Shown: piece by piece, positions 1 to 7,041 of the stretch
Layout of the letters: each line of letters begins with the position of its first letter
How positions within the stretch are numbered: position 1 is the stretch's first letter
From: Clostridium aestuarii
Lineage (GTDB): Bacteria; Bacillota; Clostridia; Clostridiales; Clostridiaceae
Assembly: GCF_026735135.1 (NCBI RefSeq)
Contig: NZ_JAPQER010000007.1
Location: forward strand, 100,193 to 164,192
Reading direction: 5' to 3'
Length of the DNA: 64,000 bases
The notes under the pieces: model-generated
The model's database searches: none
What the model was told of the DNA's origin: nothing
What the model saw: only the letters and a program-made list of their open reading frames with translations
Position numbers and translations under genes: made by a program

Positions 1-502
1 AAATACTTTAAAGTCACCTATATACTTTTTACCTTTAGATGTTTCAAGTGCAACAGTTATAAATATTCCTTCTTTTTTAGGAATGTTTTCACACTGATTT
101 TTTAAATCCTGTAATATAGTTTCTTTATTATCATTTAATACATCTTTTATACAAACCAAAATTTGTTTTTCATCATTGAAATTTTCATCACAAAATTTAA
201 TTGCTTCTGGAAAAGCCTTTAAAATTTTATTATTAAATGTTTTTTCTATATCTGTAACTTTTGCTGTTGGAGTTATATCTGTACCTCTTGACGAACCTGA
301 TCTATAAAGATACTTTAATTTATTCTTATCATCATATTGAATTAAATTGATACCTTTATATATAAATTTATCCTTTGATTCATCTAAAATAATTTCTAAC
401 CCATTATTATATCTACCATTTCCAGATACATCTTGTATAAAAACTTCTAATAAATTATCTGTATTGGTAGTTACTTCTCCTATTTTCTTTACAATTTCCA
501 CC
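1..502 (-). CDS. cas8b: Cas8b (Csh1/TM1802 type), N-terminal part, runs off the window
   Basis: Read on the minus strand, this is an open frame starting at a GTG (500-502) behind a GGAGGTG ribosome binding site and still open at base 1. The N-terminus (VEIVKKIGEVTT) and the motif SRGTDITPTAKVTDIE at about residues 80-95 match the type I-B large subunit family TM1802/Csh1, whose members typically carry a TPTAKIT-like segment here. Cas8b is the Cascade subunit that recognises the PAM in type I-B interference. Only about 167 residues are visible, so zinc-finger or C-terminal features cannot be judged. The remaining interference genes (cas7, cas5, cas3, possibly cas6) would lie beyond the left edge. 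The assignment comes from remembered family motifs; the frame and start are seen directly. Confidence 0.8.
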
Positions 503-550
503 TTATCACCTCCATTTTTAATTGTAACGATATTAAAATCTTTTACCATT

Positions 551-601
551 ATATTAATACTTTATCTATATTTTGTAAATAGTAATTTAAATTTACAAAA
601 T
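551..601 (-). promoter_or_regulatory. cas8b promoter with an inverted repeat over the -35
   Basis: On the minus strand TTTACA (574-579) and TAATAT (551-556) are separated by 17 bp, about 50 bp upstream of the cas8b start. A perfect inverted repeat with 11-bp arms, ATTTTGTAAAT (570-580) and ATTTACAAAAT (591-601), overlaps the -35. The arm centres are 21 bp apart, which suits a dimeric DNA-binding protein on one helix face. It could be a repressor or activator site; no regulator is identified. Confidence 0.6.
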
Positions 602-645
602 ATATTTTTGTAATAACAGGCTATTGTATAGTTTTATAACATATA

Positions 646-730
646 AAAAGGAACCATTACTGGTTCCTTTTAAACTGCCTAGACATTTCACCCTGCAGTT
701 TTTGATAGTAGAAACATAATTTCTCCATCA
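646..730 (-). ncRNA. Small structured RNA, copy B (DUF3800-associated)
   Basis: Read on the minus strand, TATAAT (730-735) is followed immediately by stem P1 (TGATGG, 725-730, with CTATCA, 703-708, one G-U pair) enclosing an inner AGAAA/TTTCT hairpin. Stem P2 (AACTGC/GCAGTT ends, 673-700) follows, with the conserved loop AGGGTGAAATGTCTAG. A separate 11-bp hairpin with a TTAC loop (646-671) then acts as terminator. Copy A has the same architecture with different but complementary stem bases and nearly the same P2 loop, so the two copies covary. The -35 here is weak (TTTTAA). It is not a CRISPR repeat derivative: it shares no GATTGAAAC end. The function is unknown. Confidence 0.7.
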
Positions 731-773
731 TTATATATATTGACAAATATACTTAAAATATTCTCAAAAAATA

Positions 774-841
774 AAAAAATCTCGCCCAGACATTTCGCCC
801 TGCGAGGTTTGATGGGTAAGAGATTACCTCTGCCATCAAAC
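774..841 (-). ncRNA. Small structured RNA, copy A (DUF3800-associated)
   Basis: On the minus strand a perfect 9-bp stem, GTTTGATGG/CCATCAAAC (807-841), encloses an AGAG/CTCT hairpin. It is followed by stem CTCGC/GCGAG (781-806) with loop AGGGCGAAATGTCTGG and then a T run (774-780), so the second stem doubles as an intrinsic terminator. A consensus promoter lies directly upstream (844-872), giving a transcript of roughly 65 nt that starts at P1. The RNA lies 55 bp downstream of the DUF3800 stop codon. From memory, Weinberg and co-workers (2017) described several RNA motifs named for association with DUF3800 genes; whether this is one of those or a new class needs a covariance-model search. Confidence 0.75.
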
Positions 842-843
842 TA

Positions 844-872
844 ATTATAATGGATAAGCTTATTTTAGTCAA
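844..872 (-). promoter_or_regulatory. Promoter of RNA copy A
   Basis: On the minus strand TTGACT (867-872), a 17-bp spacer and TATAAT (844-849) form a near-consensus sigma-A promoter. The predicted start falls at the first base pairs of the RNA hairpin, so the RNA has its own promoter and does not rely on read-through from the DUF3800 gene. Confidence 0.75.
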
Positions 873-895
873 GTATTATCAATTAAAATTCCTAT

Positions 896-1912
896 CTAAA
901 AAGGATAATCTTTTATAATTTTGTATTTTCCTATATTATCAGTGCAAAATATTTTTGATGAAATATATTCTATAGGATATATGGGTTCAAATCCAGGGAT
1001 ATTTATAGAGGTTAATGACTGAATTAGTTTGTCTACTTCTTTTTCAGAATCTTTTTTTTCATTAATCATAATATCTTTGTAAAATTCTTTCCACATATCT
1101 CTAGCTGCATATAATGCTATAAAGTCAATTATTTCACTTCCAGCATGTGAAACTATTTCATAACCACAACCTGTAGAACAGTTAGTGCATGCAGCAACTT
1201 CCTGTTTAGATATAAATTTTAGATTATCAAACAATTCCTTAATAGATTTACTGTTAAAATGTTTAGTACCATCAACTATACAGTGACTGAAAGCATTTCT
1301 TAAATCATTATGAAATCCAAGTTCTGCATCTCCATCATATCTTATTTTAGATTTATACCACCTTACTTCAGGATTATTTCTTTTACCATTAGTTACTTTT
1401 CTTCTCTTTTCTATATCAGTAATTGTAAGGTAACTAAGATAAAAAGCCATTCTGTCTAAATGTTCTTTAAATAACTGGTACATTAAACTATTTATTTCTA
1501 CAAATTTCGGCAGCATATAATTTTTTCCTTCAGTAAAAATTCCTGTTGCTTGTATTACAAAATCATTATCTTTTATTATACCTAATACATCTATATAAAA
1601 ATTATATAATACGCTATAATTAATATCTCCCTTAGAATTTATAAAAATATTTTTTAGGTTTTCATCTACACCTTTAGGATCTTTTAATAACTTTTTTATA
1701 TCAGTAAAATGAAGATATATTCCTTGACCAACATTATATTTTTCTCTCAGCTCTTTCCAAGAGTTTTCTAATCCATTTATGTAAATATTTTTTAATGCTG
1801 AAATACTTACTATTGATTTGAATTTCTTATTTCTAATATTATCATAAGCATTAACTTCATCTAAATAACTTATACAAATACGTTTTTCACGTTCTTCTAT
1901 ATCGTTTTTCAT
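896..1912 (-). CDS. DUF3800 family protein within the CRISPR-Cas locus
   Basis: A 338-residue protein with ATG start behind GGGGAG. The N-terminal SYLDEVNAYD resembles the hhDE start of DUF3800 proteins, and the C-terminal segment AGSEIIDFIALYAARD (about residues 257-272) resembles their closing (G)LxxADxIAY motif; these acidic residues are the proposed RNase H-like active site. An unusual cysteine cluster, CTNCSTGCG, stands just before the last motif. The enzymatic activity of DUF3800 proteins is not established. The gene has its own consensus promoter, follows the cas4 terminator, and is followed by two small structured RNAs and then cas8b. The neighbourhood suggests a protein-RNA pair (toxin-antitoxin-like, or a cas regulator) nested in the CRISPR locus; that is inference. 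The family call is moderate because motif spacing is divergent. Confidence 0.6.
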   Translation of the reverse strand: MKNDIEEREKRICISYLDEVNAYDNIRNKKFKSIVSISALKNIYINGLENSWKELREKYNVGQGIYLHFTDIKKLLKDPKGVDENLKNIFINSKGDINYSVLYNFYIDVLGIIKDNDFVIQATGIFTEGKNYMLPKFVEINSLMYQLFKEHLDRMAFYLSYLTITDIEKRRKVTNGKRNNPEVRWYKSKIRYDGDAELGFHNDLRNAFSHCIVDGTKHFNSKSIKELFDNLKFISKQEVAACTNCSTGCGYEIVSHAGSEIIDFIALYAARDMWKEFYKDIMINEKKDSEKEVDKLIQSLTSINIPGFEPIYPIEYISSKIFCTDNIGKYKIIKDYPF

Positions 1913-1982
1913 ATTACATTCTCCCCTTGATATACATTAAAATTATAGATTTATTATTCTTTAATTGTTACGATGTAGTGTC

Positions 1983-2011
1983 ATTTTAATACTAATACTA
2001 TAATTTGTCAA
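1983..2011 (-). promoter_or_regulatory. Promoter of the DUF3800 gene
   Basis: On the minus strand TTGACA (2006-2011), a 17-bp spacer and TAAAAT (1983-1988) lie about 70 bp upstream of the ATG. With the terminator after cas4, this makes the DUF3800 gene an independent transcription unit. Confidence 0.7.
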
Positions 2012-2137
2012 TAATAATAGTTTTGAGTATCCCCACTTTTTATGCTATAATACCTCTGTACACAAAAACAAGTATTGAAACATTGTTACGATTTATTTAA
2101 TAACTCCATTAAAACAAGGATTAAATTTATTAGATTA

Positions 2138-2164
2138 AAAAAACCTGCTTTATTTGCAGGTTTT
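2138..2164 (-). terminator. Terminator of the cas1-cas2-cas4 operon
   Basis: AAAACCTGC (2140-2148) pairs with GCAGGTTTT (2156-2164) around a 7-nt loop and is followed on the minus strand by a T-rich tract. It starts immediately after the cas4 stop codon. Confidence 0.8.
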
Positions 2165-2776
2165 CTATCTTTCACATATATTTTGGTAACAACAATCTAT
2201 ACATCTAGCTTTATATTTAGTAGATTTAGGATAATATCCACTAACTACTTTCTTGTACTGCTCTAAAGCTTTTCGTGTTTCTTTTTTAGTTTTATCATCA
2301 AATACAATTTCTTTAATCAGATTTTTGCTTCTAGCATAAACCAAGAACATCTTATTAACTTTGCAATTAAACTGCTCTTCTATAATCAATGAATATAATG
2401 CCATTTGAGTTTTATAAGTCAAAAATTCTTTTTCTTTATATTCAGCATATTTAAAATCAACTGGTGCATAGCTACCATCTTTCAATTTATAAATTTCATC
2501 TACAATTCCCTTTAATCCTAAAGTTTTAGATATTAAATACACATTTTTATTCTTTAAAATTCCACCTATTTTTTGTCTTATATAATCCTGTCTGCTTTTA
2601 TTCTCATGGACTTTCCTTCCTTTTATTACTTTATACCTTTTTTCTTCAAATTGTCTTATACTTAAACATTTCATAAAATAAGTAAACCGAGGACAATACA
2701 TAAATTCTATAATTTCAGAAGGAGTTACATAGATTTCATTTTCATTATATAAACTTTGAGTTAACGACATCTGCAA
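2165..2776 (-). CDS. cas4: Cas4 family exonuclease
   Basis: A 203-residue RecB-like nuclease of the CRISPR adaptation module, which trims prespacers and helps select PAM-flanked DNA. Visible family features are an N-terminal cysteine in MYCPRFTYF (about residue 28), the nuclease core PVDFKYAEY with D-x-K, the helix QMALYSLIIEE, and a C-terminal cysteine cluster, CIDCCYQNIC. Together the cysteines can hold the 4Fe-4S cluster. The reading frame overlaps the end of cas2 by 32 bases, so translation is coupled; a Met two codons further in is an alternative start. The gene order cas1-cas2-cas4 is less common than cas4-cas1-cas2. Confidence 0.93.
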   Translation of the reverse strand: MQMSLTQSLYNENEIYVTPSEIIEFMYCPRFTYFMKCLSIRQFEEKRYKVIKGRKVHENKSRQDYIRQKIGGILKNKNVYLISKTLGLKGIVDEIYKLKDGSYAPVDFKYAEYKEKEFLTYKTQMALYSLIIEEQFNCKVNKMFLVYARSKNLIKEIVFDDKTKKETRKALEQYKKVVSGYYPKSTKYKARCIDCCYQNICER

Positions 2777-3035
2777 TCAGCTCCTTATCAAAACCTTGAC
2801 CTATTAATGCTGTATCATCTAAATATTTCTTTTCTGAAGGAAATATATACACAGAATCTGTATTTTCATTTATCATATCTTCCATTATAATCGTAAGTTC
2901 ATCCCTCTGATTTTTATTTAATGTTCCTAAGAACACACTTTTCTGCACTCTATATAATCCTTTATCTTTACACGCTTTAACTGCTCTATTTCTAATTTTG
3001 TTTTCACTTATATCATATAAAACCCAAACAAGCAT
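2745..3035 (-). CDS. cas2: Cas2
   Basis: A 96-residue protein of standard Cas2 length with a ferredoxin-like fold. The N-terminal strand MLVWVLYDISENKIRNRAVKAC carries the conserved Asp in YDIS, and the segment YRVQKSVFLGTL matches the family. Cas2 forms the dimeric core of the Cas1-Cas2 integrase that inserts new spacers. The ATG overlaps the cas1 stop (TAATG), so the two genes are translationally coupled. Confidence 0.95.
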   Translation of the reverse strand: MLVWVLYDISENKIRNRAVKACKDKGLYRVQKSVFLGTLNKNQRDELTIIMEDMINENTDSVYIFPSEKKYLDDTALIGQGFDKELIADVVNSKFI

Positions 3036-4021
3036 TAAGCACCAACTTCCTGCAATATCCTGTTAGCAATATTATGGCAATCATATTGAACTATGTTGTT
3101 AAGCTCTATGTTTCTTCCTCTATATTTAATTCTTTGTGAAAATTTATCATTAACAGCTGATATAAGTAGTTGTTTTCCTTCTTTATTCAGCCACAAGCCG
3201 CCTTCTATTTCCTGGAACATATCTTTTTTAACCTGTCTTTTGCTGAAAAGTTTAAACACTATTTCATCCATGTATGCCCTATATATTTCAATAATATCAA
3301 AAACCATTGCTGTTTTATTGTAATTATCAGTATGCATAATTCCTACATAAGGATCAAGTCCAGATATAATACAAGCGTTTTCCACATTAGAATATAGAAT
3401 TCCATAAGCATAATTAAGCATGCAGTTGAACATATCTTTGGCTGGATTTTTACTTCTTCCTTCAAACGCATATTGTGTAGGTACTAATTTACCTAATGTA
3501 CTAAAATATACTCTTCCAGCACTACCTTCATATCCTTCTATTGAATTTCTAACCTTATTTATAGGTGATTCTTTTACATCTAATATAGAATCTTTTTCTT
3601 TCGTTATAGTATTTATTGATTTTTGTATAAGTTCTACTTTCTCATCGCTTCTATTTAATTTTAGCTTTTCTAAATGCTGTATTTGATTATTCAATTTTTC
3701 AGTAATCCACTCTTTTGCTAACTGTGTCCCTAATGGTATATCTGTAAGTCTTAATTGACATCTTCTAATAGTGGATATACTGCCAAGCTTAGAATGCCAA
3801 ACTCTTGCAAAAGGTTGTCCATTATGCTCTAAGAAAACCACATCTATATTATTTTCTACAGCTAATTTTAAAGCATCTGTAGTAATTAACGCTGATGTTG
3901 TTAATAATATTTGTTCTACCTTTTTACTGGAATACTCTTGCTTTTTATCTCCAATTTTAATCAAAAACCTTTCATTTACTCTGCTTATATATGCACCATG
4001 TGTATTAATTATAAGTTTCAC
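3035..4021 (-). CDS. cas1: Cas1 integrase
   Basis: A 328-residue CRISPR integrase with GTG start behind AGAGGTGG. Catalytic features are the glutamate in the EGYEGSAGRVYF segment (about residue 160), the histidine in GIMHTDNYNK and the following acidic helix MVFDIIEIYRAYMDEIVF. The length and order fit Cas1b of type I-B systems. It is the first gene of a short cas1-cas2-cas4 operon lying just downstream of array 1; the array terminator separates them. A weak promoter (TTTATA-17-TAATAC) is visible upstream of the start. Confidence 0.96.
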   Translation of the reverse strand: MKLIINTHGAYISRVNERFLIKIGDKKQEYSSKKVEQILLTTSALITTDALKLAVENNIDVVFLEHNGQPFARVWHSKLGSISTIRRCQLRLTDIPLGTQLAKEWITEKLNNQIQHLEKLKLNRSDEKVELIQKSINTITKEKDSILDVKESPINKVRNSIEGYEGSAGRVYFSTLGKLVPTQYAFEGRSKNPAKDMFNCMLNYAYGILYSNVENACIISGLDPYVGIMHTDNYNKTAMVFDIIEIYRAYMDEIVFKLFSKRQVKKDMFQEIEGGLWLNKEGKQLLISAVNDKFSQRIKYRGRNIELNNIVQYDCHNIANRILQEVGA

Positions 4022-4102
4022 TTTAAGCCACCTCTATTCTAAAATGTTATATTTGTATTATTGACTTTAATTCTATTTATAAACATAAAATTCTCAAAAT
4101 AA

Positions 4103-4130
4103 AAAAGCCTAGAGAAATATCTAGACTTTT
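4103..4130 (-). terminator. Terminator at the trailing end of CRISPR array 1
   Basis: AAAAGCCTAGA (4103-4113) pairs with TCTAGACTTTT (4120-4130) with one G-U pair; a T run follows on the minus strand. It abuts the degenerate last repeat and separates array transcripts from cas1. Confidence 0.75.
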
Positions 4131-4131
4131 A

Positions 4132-5189
4132 GTCTGAATCCTTGTTTTAATGGAATATGCACTTAAACGCGCTGGTATTATTAGTGTTAGGAACTAATAT
4201 CAGTTGTTTCAATCCTTGTTTTAATGGAATATGCACTTAAACTGTAAAGATACAGCCAAGGAAATAAGAAAACATTGTTTCAATCCTTGTTTTAATGGAA
4301 TATGCACTTAAACAAATGCAAAGGATATAAATTGGAAAAACTTTAAAACGTTTCAATCCTTGTTTTAATGGAATATGCACTTAAACATAGCGGGAAAACT
4401 GGATATATCTATTGCATAATATGTTTCAATCCTTGTTTTAATGGAATATGCACTTAAACCTCGTGAGTTTGAAGTATTTTGTGCTAATTTACTAGAGTTT
4501 CAATCCTTGTTTTAATGGAATATGCACTTAAATACATCAATTAGAACAATATAGCAGCAACGCAACAGAGTTTCAATCCTTGTTTTAATGGAAGTTGCAC
4601 TTAAATATGAGCCTAAAAATGTTAGAATTGTAGCATTTAAACAGTTTCAATCCTTGTTTTAATGGAAGTTGCACTTAAATTAAATTTCTGTGAGTCCTTT
4701 TATCTTTAATCTCTTGGTTTCAATCCTTGTTTTAATGGAAGTTGCACTTAAATAGAAACTATACACCGGAAGAAGTCGCAGAAATTTGTTTCAATCCTTG
4801 TTTTAATGGAAGTTGCACTTAAATCATTTAAACGATAGTGTTACTGCGTTAGATATATTGTGTTTCAATCCTTGTTTTAATGGAAGTTGCACTTAAATTA
4901 AATTTCTGTGAGTCCTTTTATCTTTAATCTCTTGGTTTCAATCCTTGTTTTAATGGAAGTTGCACTTAAATCAGTAGTCTCAAAATCTAATGCTATAAAA
5001 GTTTCGGTTTCAATCCTTGTTTTAATGGAAGTTGCACTTAAATAGGGCGTATCCTTACTCCATTTGTATTTAAAGACAATGTTTCAATCCTTGTTTTAAT
5101 GGAAGTTGCACTTAAATCAAAACTATTAAAAAAAAACATTTTCGACAAAAAAGTTTCAATCCTTGTTTTAATGGAAGTTGCACTTAAAT
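4132..5189 (-). CRISPR. CRISPR array 1: 15 repeats of 37 nt, 14 spacers
   Basis: Fifteen 37-nt repeats alternate with 14 spacers of 34-37 nt. The transcript runs leftwards, because the conserved leader is on the right and the degenerate repeat (4132-4168, two mismatches) is on the left. In transcript sense each repeat ends in GGATTGAAAC, as usual for type I-B of clostridia. Repeats near the leader (from 4570 rightwards) contain GTGCAACTTCC and begin with A; the five leader-distal ones contain GTGCATATTCC and begin with G. The repeat at 4497-4533 is a hybrid of the two. The spacer at 4681-4716 is identical to the one at 4899-4934. Confidence 0.97.
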
Positions 5190-5425
5190 CCTTACTTCTT
5201 AACAAATCCTTATAAATCAATGCTTTGAGCTTGTTTTAAGACGAGCTTAAAACCCAGCTTTTTTGATAGAAAATACCCTGTTGGACAAGGTTTTTCTGTC
5301 CCTTTTACATACTGACAAGCCTTTACAAAGATAGTTTCATCAATAGATTTCATAAATAGGGGTTGTCCTGCTTCAAAAGTTTCATATAATTTATTATAAC
5401 TGTTTTTTCAATATATGTAAATTTG
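5190..5425 (-). promoter_or_regulatory. Leader of CRISPR array 1
   Basis: About 230 bp adjoining the newest repeat are conserved with the stretch beside array 2 (6796-7030). A promoter on the minus strand has TTTACA (5416-5421), a 17-bp spacer and TATAAT (5393-5398). A 7-bp inverted repeat TTTTAAG/CTTAAAA close to the first repeat is kept in both leaders and may serve spacer integration. Confidence 0.8.
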
Positions 5426-5455
5426 AAATTAATACAAAAAATAAATTTAACACAA

Positions 5456-5497
5456 AAAAACAAACAGAACTGCTGGACCAGCAGCTTTATTTGTTTG
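5456..5497 (-). terminator. Terminator downstream of the Rpn gene
   Basis: CTGCTGG and CCAGCAG (5470-5484) form a tight hairpin with an outer CAAAC/GTTTG stem; on the minus strand it is followed by a T-rich tract. It lies 10 bp after the Rpn stop and stops transcription before the array 1 leader. Confidence 0.7.
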
Positions 5498-5506
5498 AGT
5501 TGAAAT

Positions 5507-6454
5507 TTAATTTAAAAGCTTATTCTTGATGTCTACTATTCTCTCATAAGATAATTCTGTAATTTCTATAATATCTTCTATACTGTCCCCTCTTTTTAAC
5601 ATGTTTACTGCGATTTTTTCTATTCCTTTCTCTATTCCTATTTTTTCTCTTTCTTCAAGTCCTTTAATTATAGTATCGCCTAAATTACTAATCATATCAT
5701 CACCCTCTTTTTCTGATATTTGTATTAATACTTTAGCTATATCTTCTTTATTTTCATCTTCAAGTCTTTTCTTTAATATATTTAGTATCCATCCTTTGAA
5801 TACTTTTTCTTGCTCCTTTGATGCCTTGCTTTTTATAAATTTTCCTACTAGTTTTAATCTGTTAACTAGTTCTTCTATCTCTACCTTCTGATCTAATAAA
5901 AATACTGAACTAATAACATTAGCTATATCTATAAGCTCATTTTTATCCATTCTATTTACATCAAACAGTAAGTATCTAAAATCTACAACATTATCTTCAA
6001 AGAGTTCATGTCCACTGAGTATCTCTTTAAAATTTCTAACTGCTGTCCAGTTATTTTTACCATTATATAACACTATAGGAATTATTGCTGGTAATTTATA
6101 TTCTTTCTTTTTCTTTAAGTTATTTTCAGTATTATTAAGTTCATCTCTCCATATTTCAGTCATGTACATTAGCAACCTTATAGGCATCCTAAAATCCACC
6201 TTGGACTGTAATTCTAAAAGTACATAGAAAATTATGTCCCGCCCTTCAATATTAGCTTTGTAAATGAGATCTGCTTCTTCTTCTTTAAAATCTTCTAATA
6301 TGAATTCTTTATCTATTAGAACAATATTATCTTCATTAATTACATCTACCCAATCTTTTTTTACAAAACTTCTCATAAATTCAATGAAGTTTTTCTTGTT
6401 TGATAGTATGCTTTTATAGCCTAAATCATGTTCATTGTTGATTTCATCTCCCAT
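5507..6454 (-). CDS. Rpn family recombination-promoting nuclease / PD-(D/E)XK transposase-like protein
   Basis: A 315-residue protein of the Rpn (YhgA-like, transposase_31) family. The N-terminal HDLGYKSILSNKKNFIEFM, the core IIFYVLLELQSKVDFRMPIRLLMYMTEIW (E-x-Q of the PD-(D/E)XK fold at about residues 93-105) and the strand AIIPIVLYNG are characteristic; the C-terminal 60 residues are charged and helical. E. coli Rpn proteins stimulate RecA-independent recombination and cleave DNA. The gene lies between CRISPR array 1 with its leader and the small array 2, so it splits two related arrays. Start ATG behind GAGAAGGTG. Confidence 0.85.
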   Translation of the reverse strand: MGDEINNEHDLGYKSILSNKKNFIEFMRSFVKKDWVDVINEDNIVLIDKEFILEDFKEEEADLIYKANIEGRDIIFYVLLELQSKVDFRMPIRLLMYMTEIWRDELNNTENNLKKKKEYKLPAIIPIVLYNGKNNWTAVRNFKEILSGHELFEDNVVDFRYLLFDVNRMDKNELIDIANVISSVFLLDQKVEIEELVNRLKLVGKFIKSKASKEQEKVFKGWILNILKKRLEDENKEDIAKVLIQISEKEGDDMISNLGDTIIKGLEEREKIGIEKGIEKIAVNMLKRGDSIEDIIEITELSYERIVDIKNKLLN

Positions 6455-6613
6455 TTACAAACACCTTCTCTCTAATTTAATTATATCATAATTCCTTTTA
6501 TAAATATTCAAAATAATTAAAACACAAAAAACAAATAAAACAGCTAAACTAGCAACTATGGTTGCATTATTATTAACTGTTTTTGCTCTCAAATTCCGCT
6601 TTCTCTGATTTAT
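6455..6613. other. Region between Rpn gene and array 2
   Basis: AT-rich sequence with the Rpn upstream region and a short imperfect hairpin (AACTGTTTTTGC side near 6575-6590). No gene and no clear promoter are visible. The array 2 trailer starts at its right end. Confidence 0.4.
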
Positions 6614-6795
6614 GTTTCAATCCTTGTTTTAATGGAATATGCTCTTAAACCAGATGATTATCAAAATTCTGCTTTAAAGATACAAAAGTTTCAATCCTTG
6701 TTTTAATGGAATATGCTCTTAAACCACGTACTTATAAAACCCTAAATAGAAGAATCCAGTTTCAATCCTTGTTTTAATGGAATATGCTCTTAAAC
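6614..6795 (-). CRISPR. CRISPR array 2: 3 repeats, 2 spacers
   Basis: Three identical 37-nt repeats (6614-6650, 6688-6724, 6759-6795) with spacers of 37 and 34 nt. The repeat is a third variant with GCTCTTAAAC on the plus strand instead of GCACTTAAAC or GCACTTAAAT of array 1. The leader is on the right, so transcription is leftward as in array 1. Confidence 0.96.
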
Positions 6796-7030
6796 TCTTG
6801 TTTCTTAACAAATCCTTATAAATCAATACTTTTAGCTTGTTTTAAGACGAGCTTAAAATCAATATTTTTGGGTGGAAATCACCCTGTTGGACAATGTTTT
6901 TCTGTCCCTTTTACATACTGACAAGCCTTTACAAAGATAGTTTCATCAATGGTTTTTGTAACTAAAGGTTGTCCTACTGTAAAAATTCTATATAATTTAT
7001 TATAACTGTTTTTTCATATATGTAAATTGA
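6796..7030 (-). promoter_or_regulatory. Leader of CRISPR array 2
   Basis: A paralogue of the array 1 leader, conserved over most of its length, with promoter TTTACA (7021-7026), a 16-bp spacer and TATAAT (6999-7004) on the minus strand. The conserved leader suggests the array may still be active for acquisition despite having only two spacers. Confidence 0.8.
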
Positions 7031-7041
7031 AGCTTAAACTT

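Noticed and set aside
347..613. Plus-strand frame of 88 codons
   Set aside because: It is the opposite strand of cas8b and its promoter, without a ribosome binding site.
646..841. Reading the two small RNAs as CRISPR repeat-like (CreA-type) antitoxin RNAs
   Set aside because: They lack the repeat sequence and its GATTGAAAC handle; their stems and loop are unrelated to the local CRISPR repeats.
5038..5220. A 60-residue minus-strand frame with repeated LSATSIKTRIET segments
   Set aside because: It is translation through CRISPR repeats and spacers; the protein repeat is the DNA repeat.
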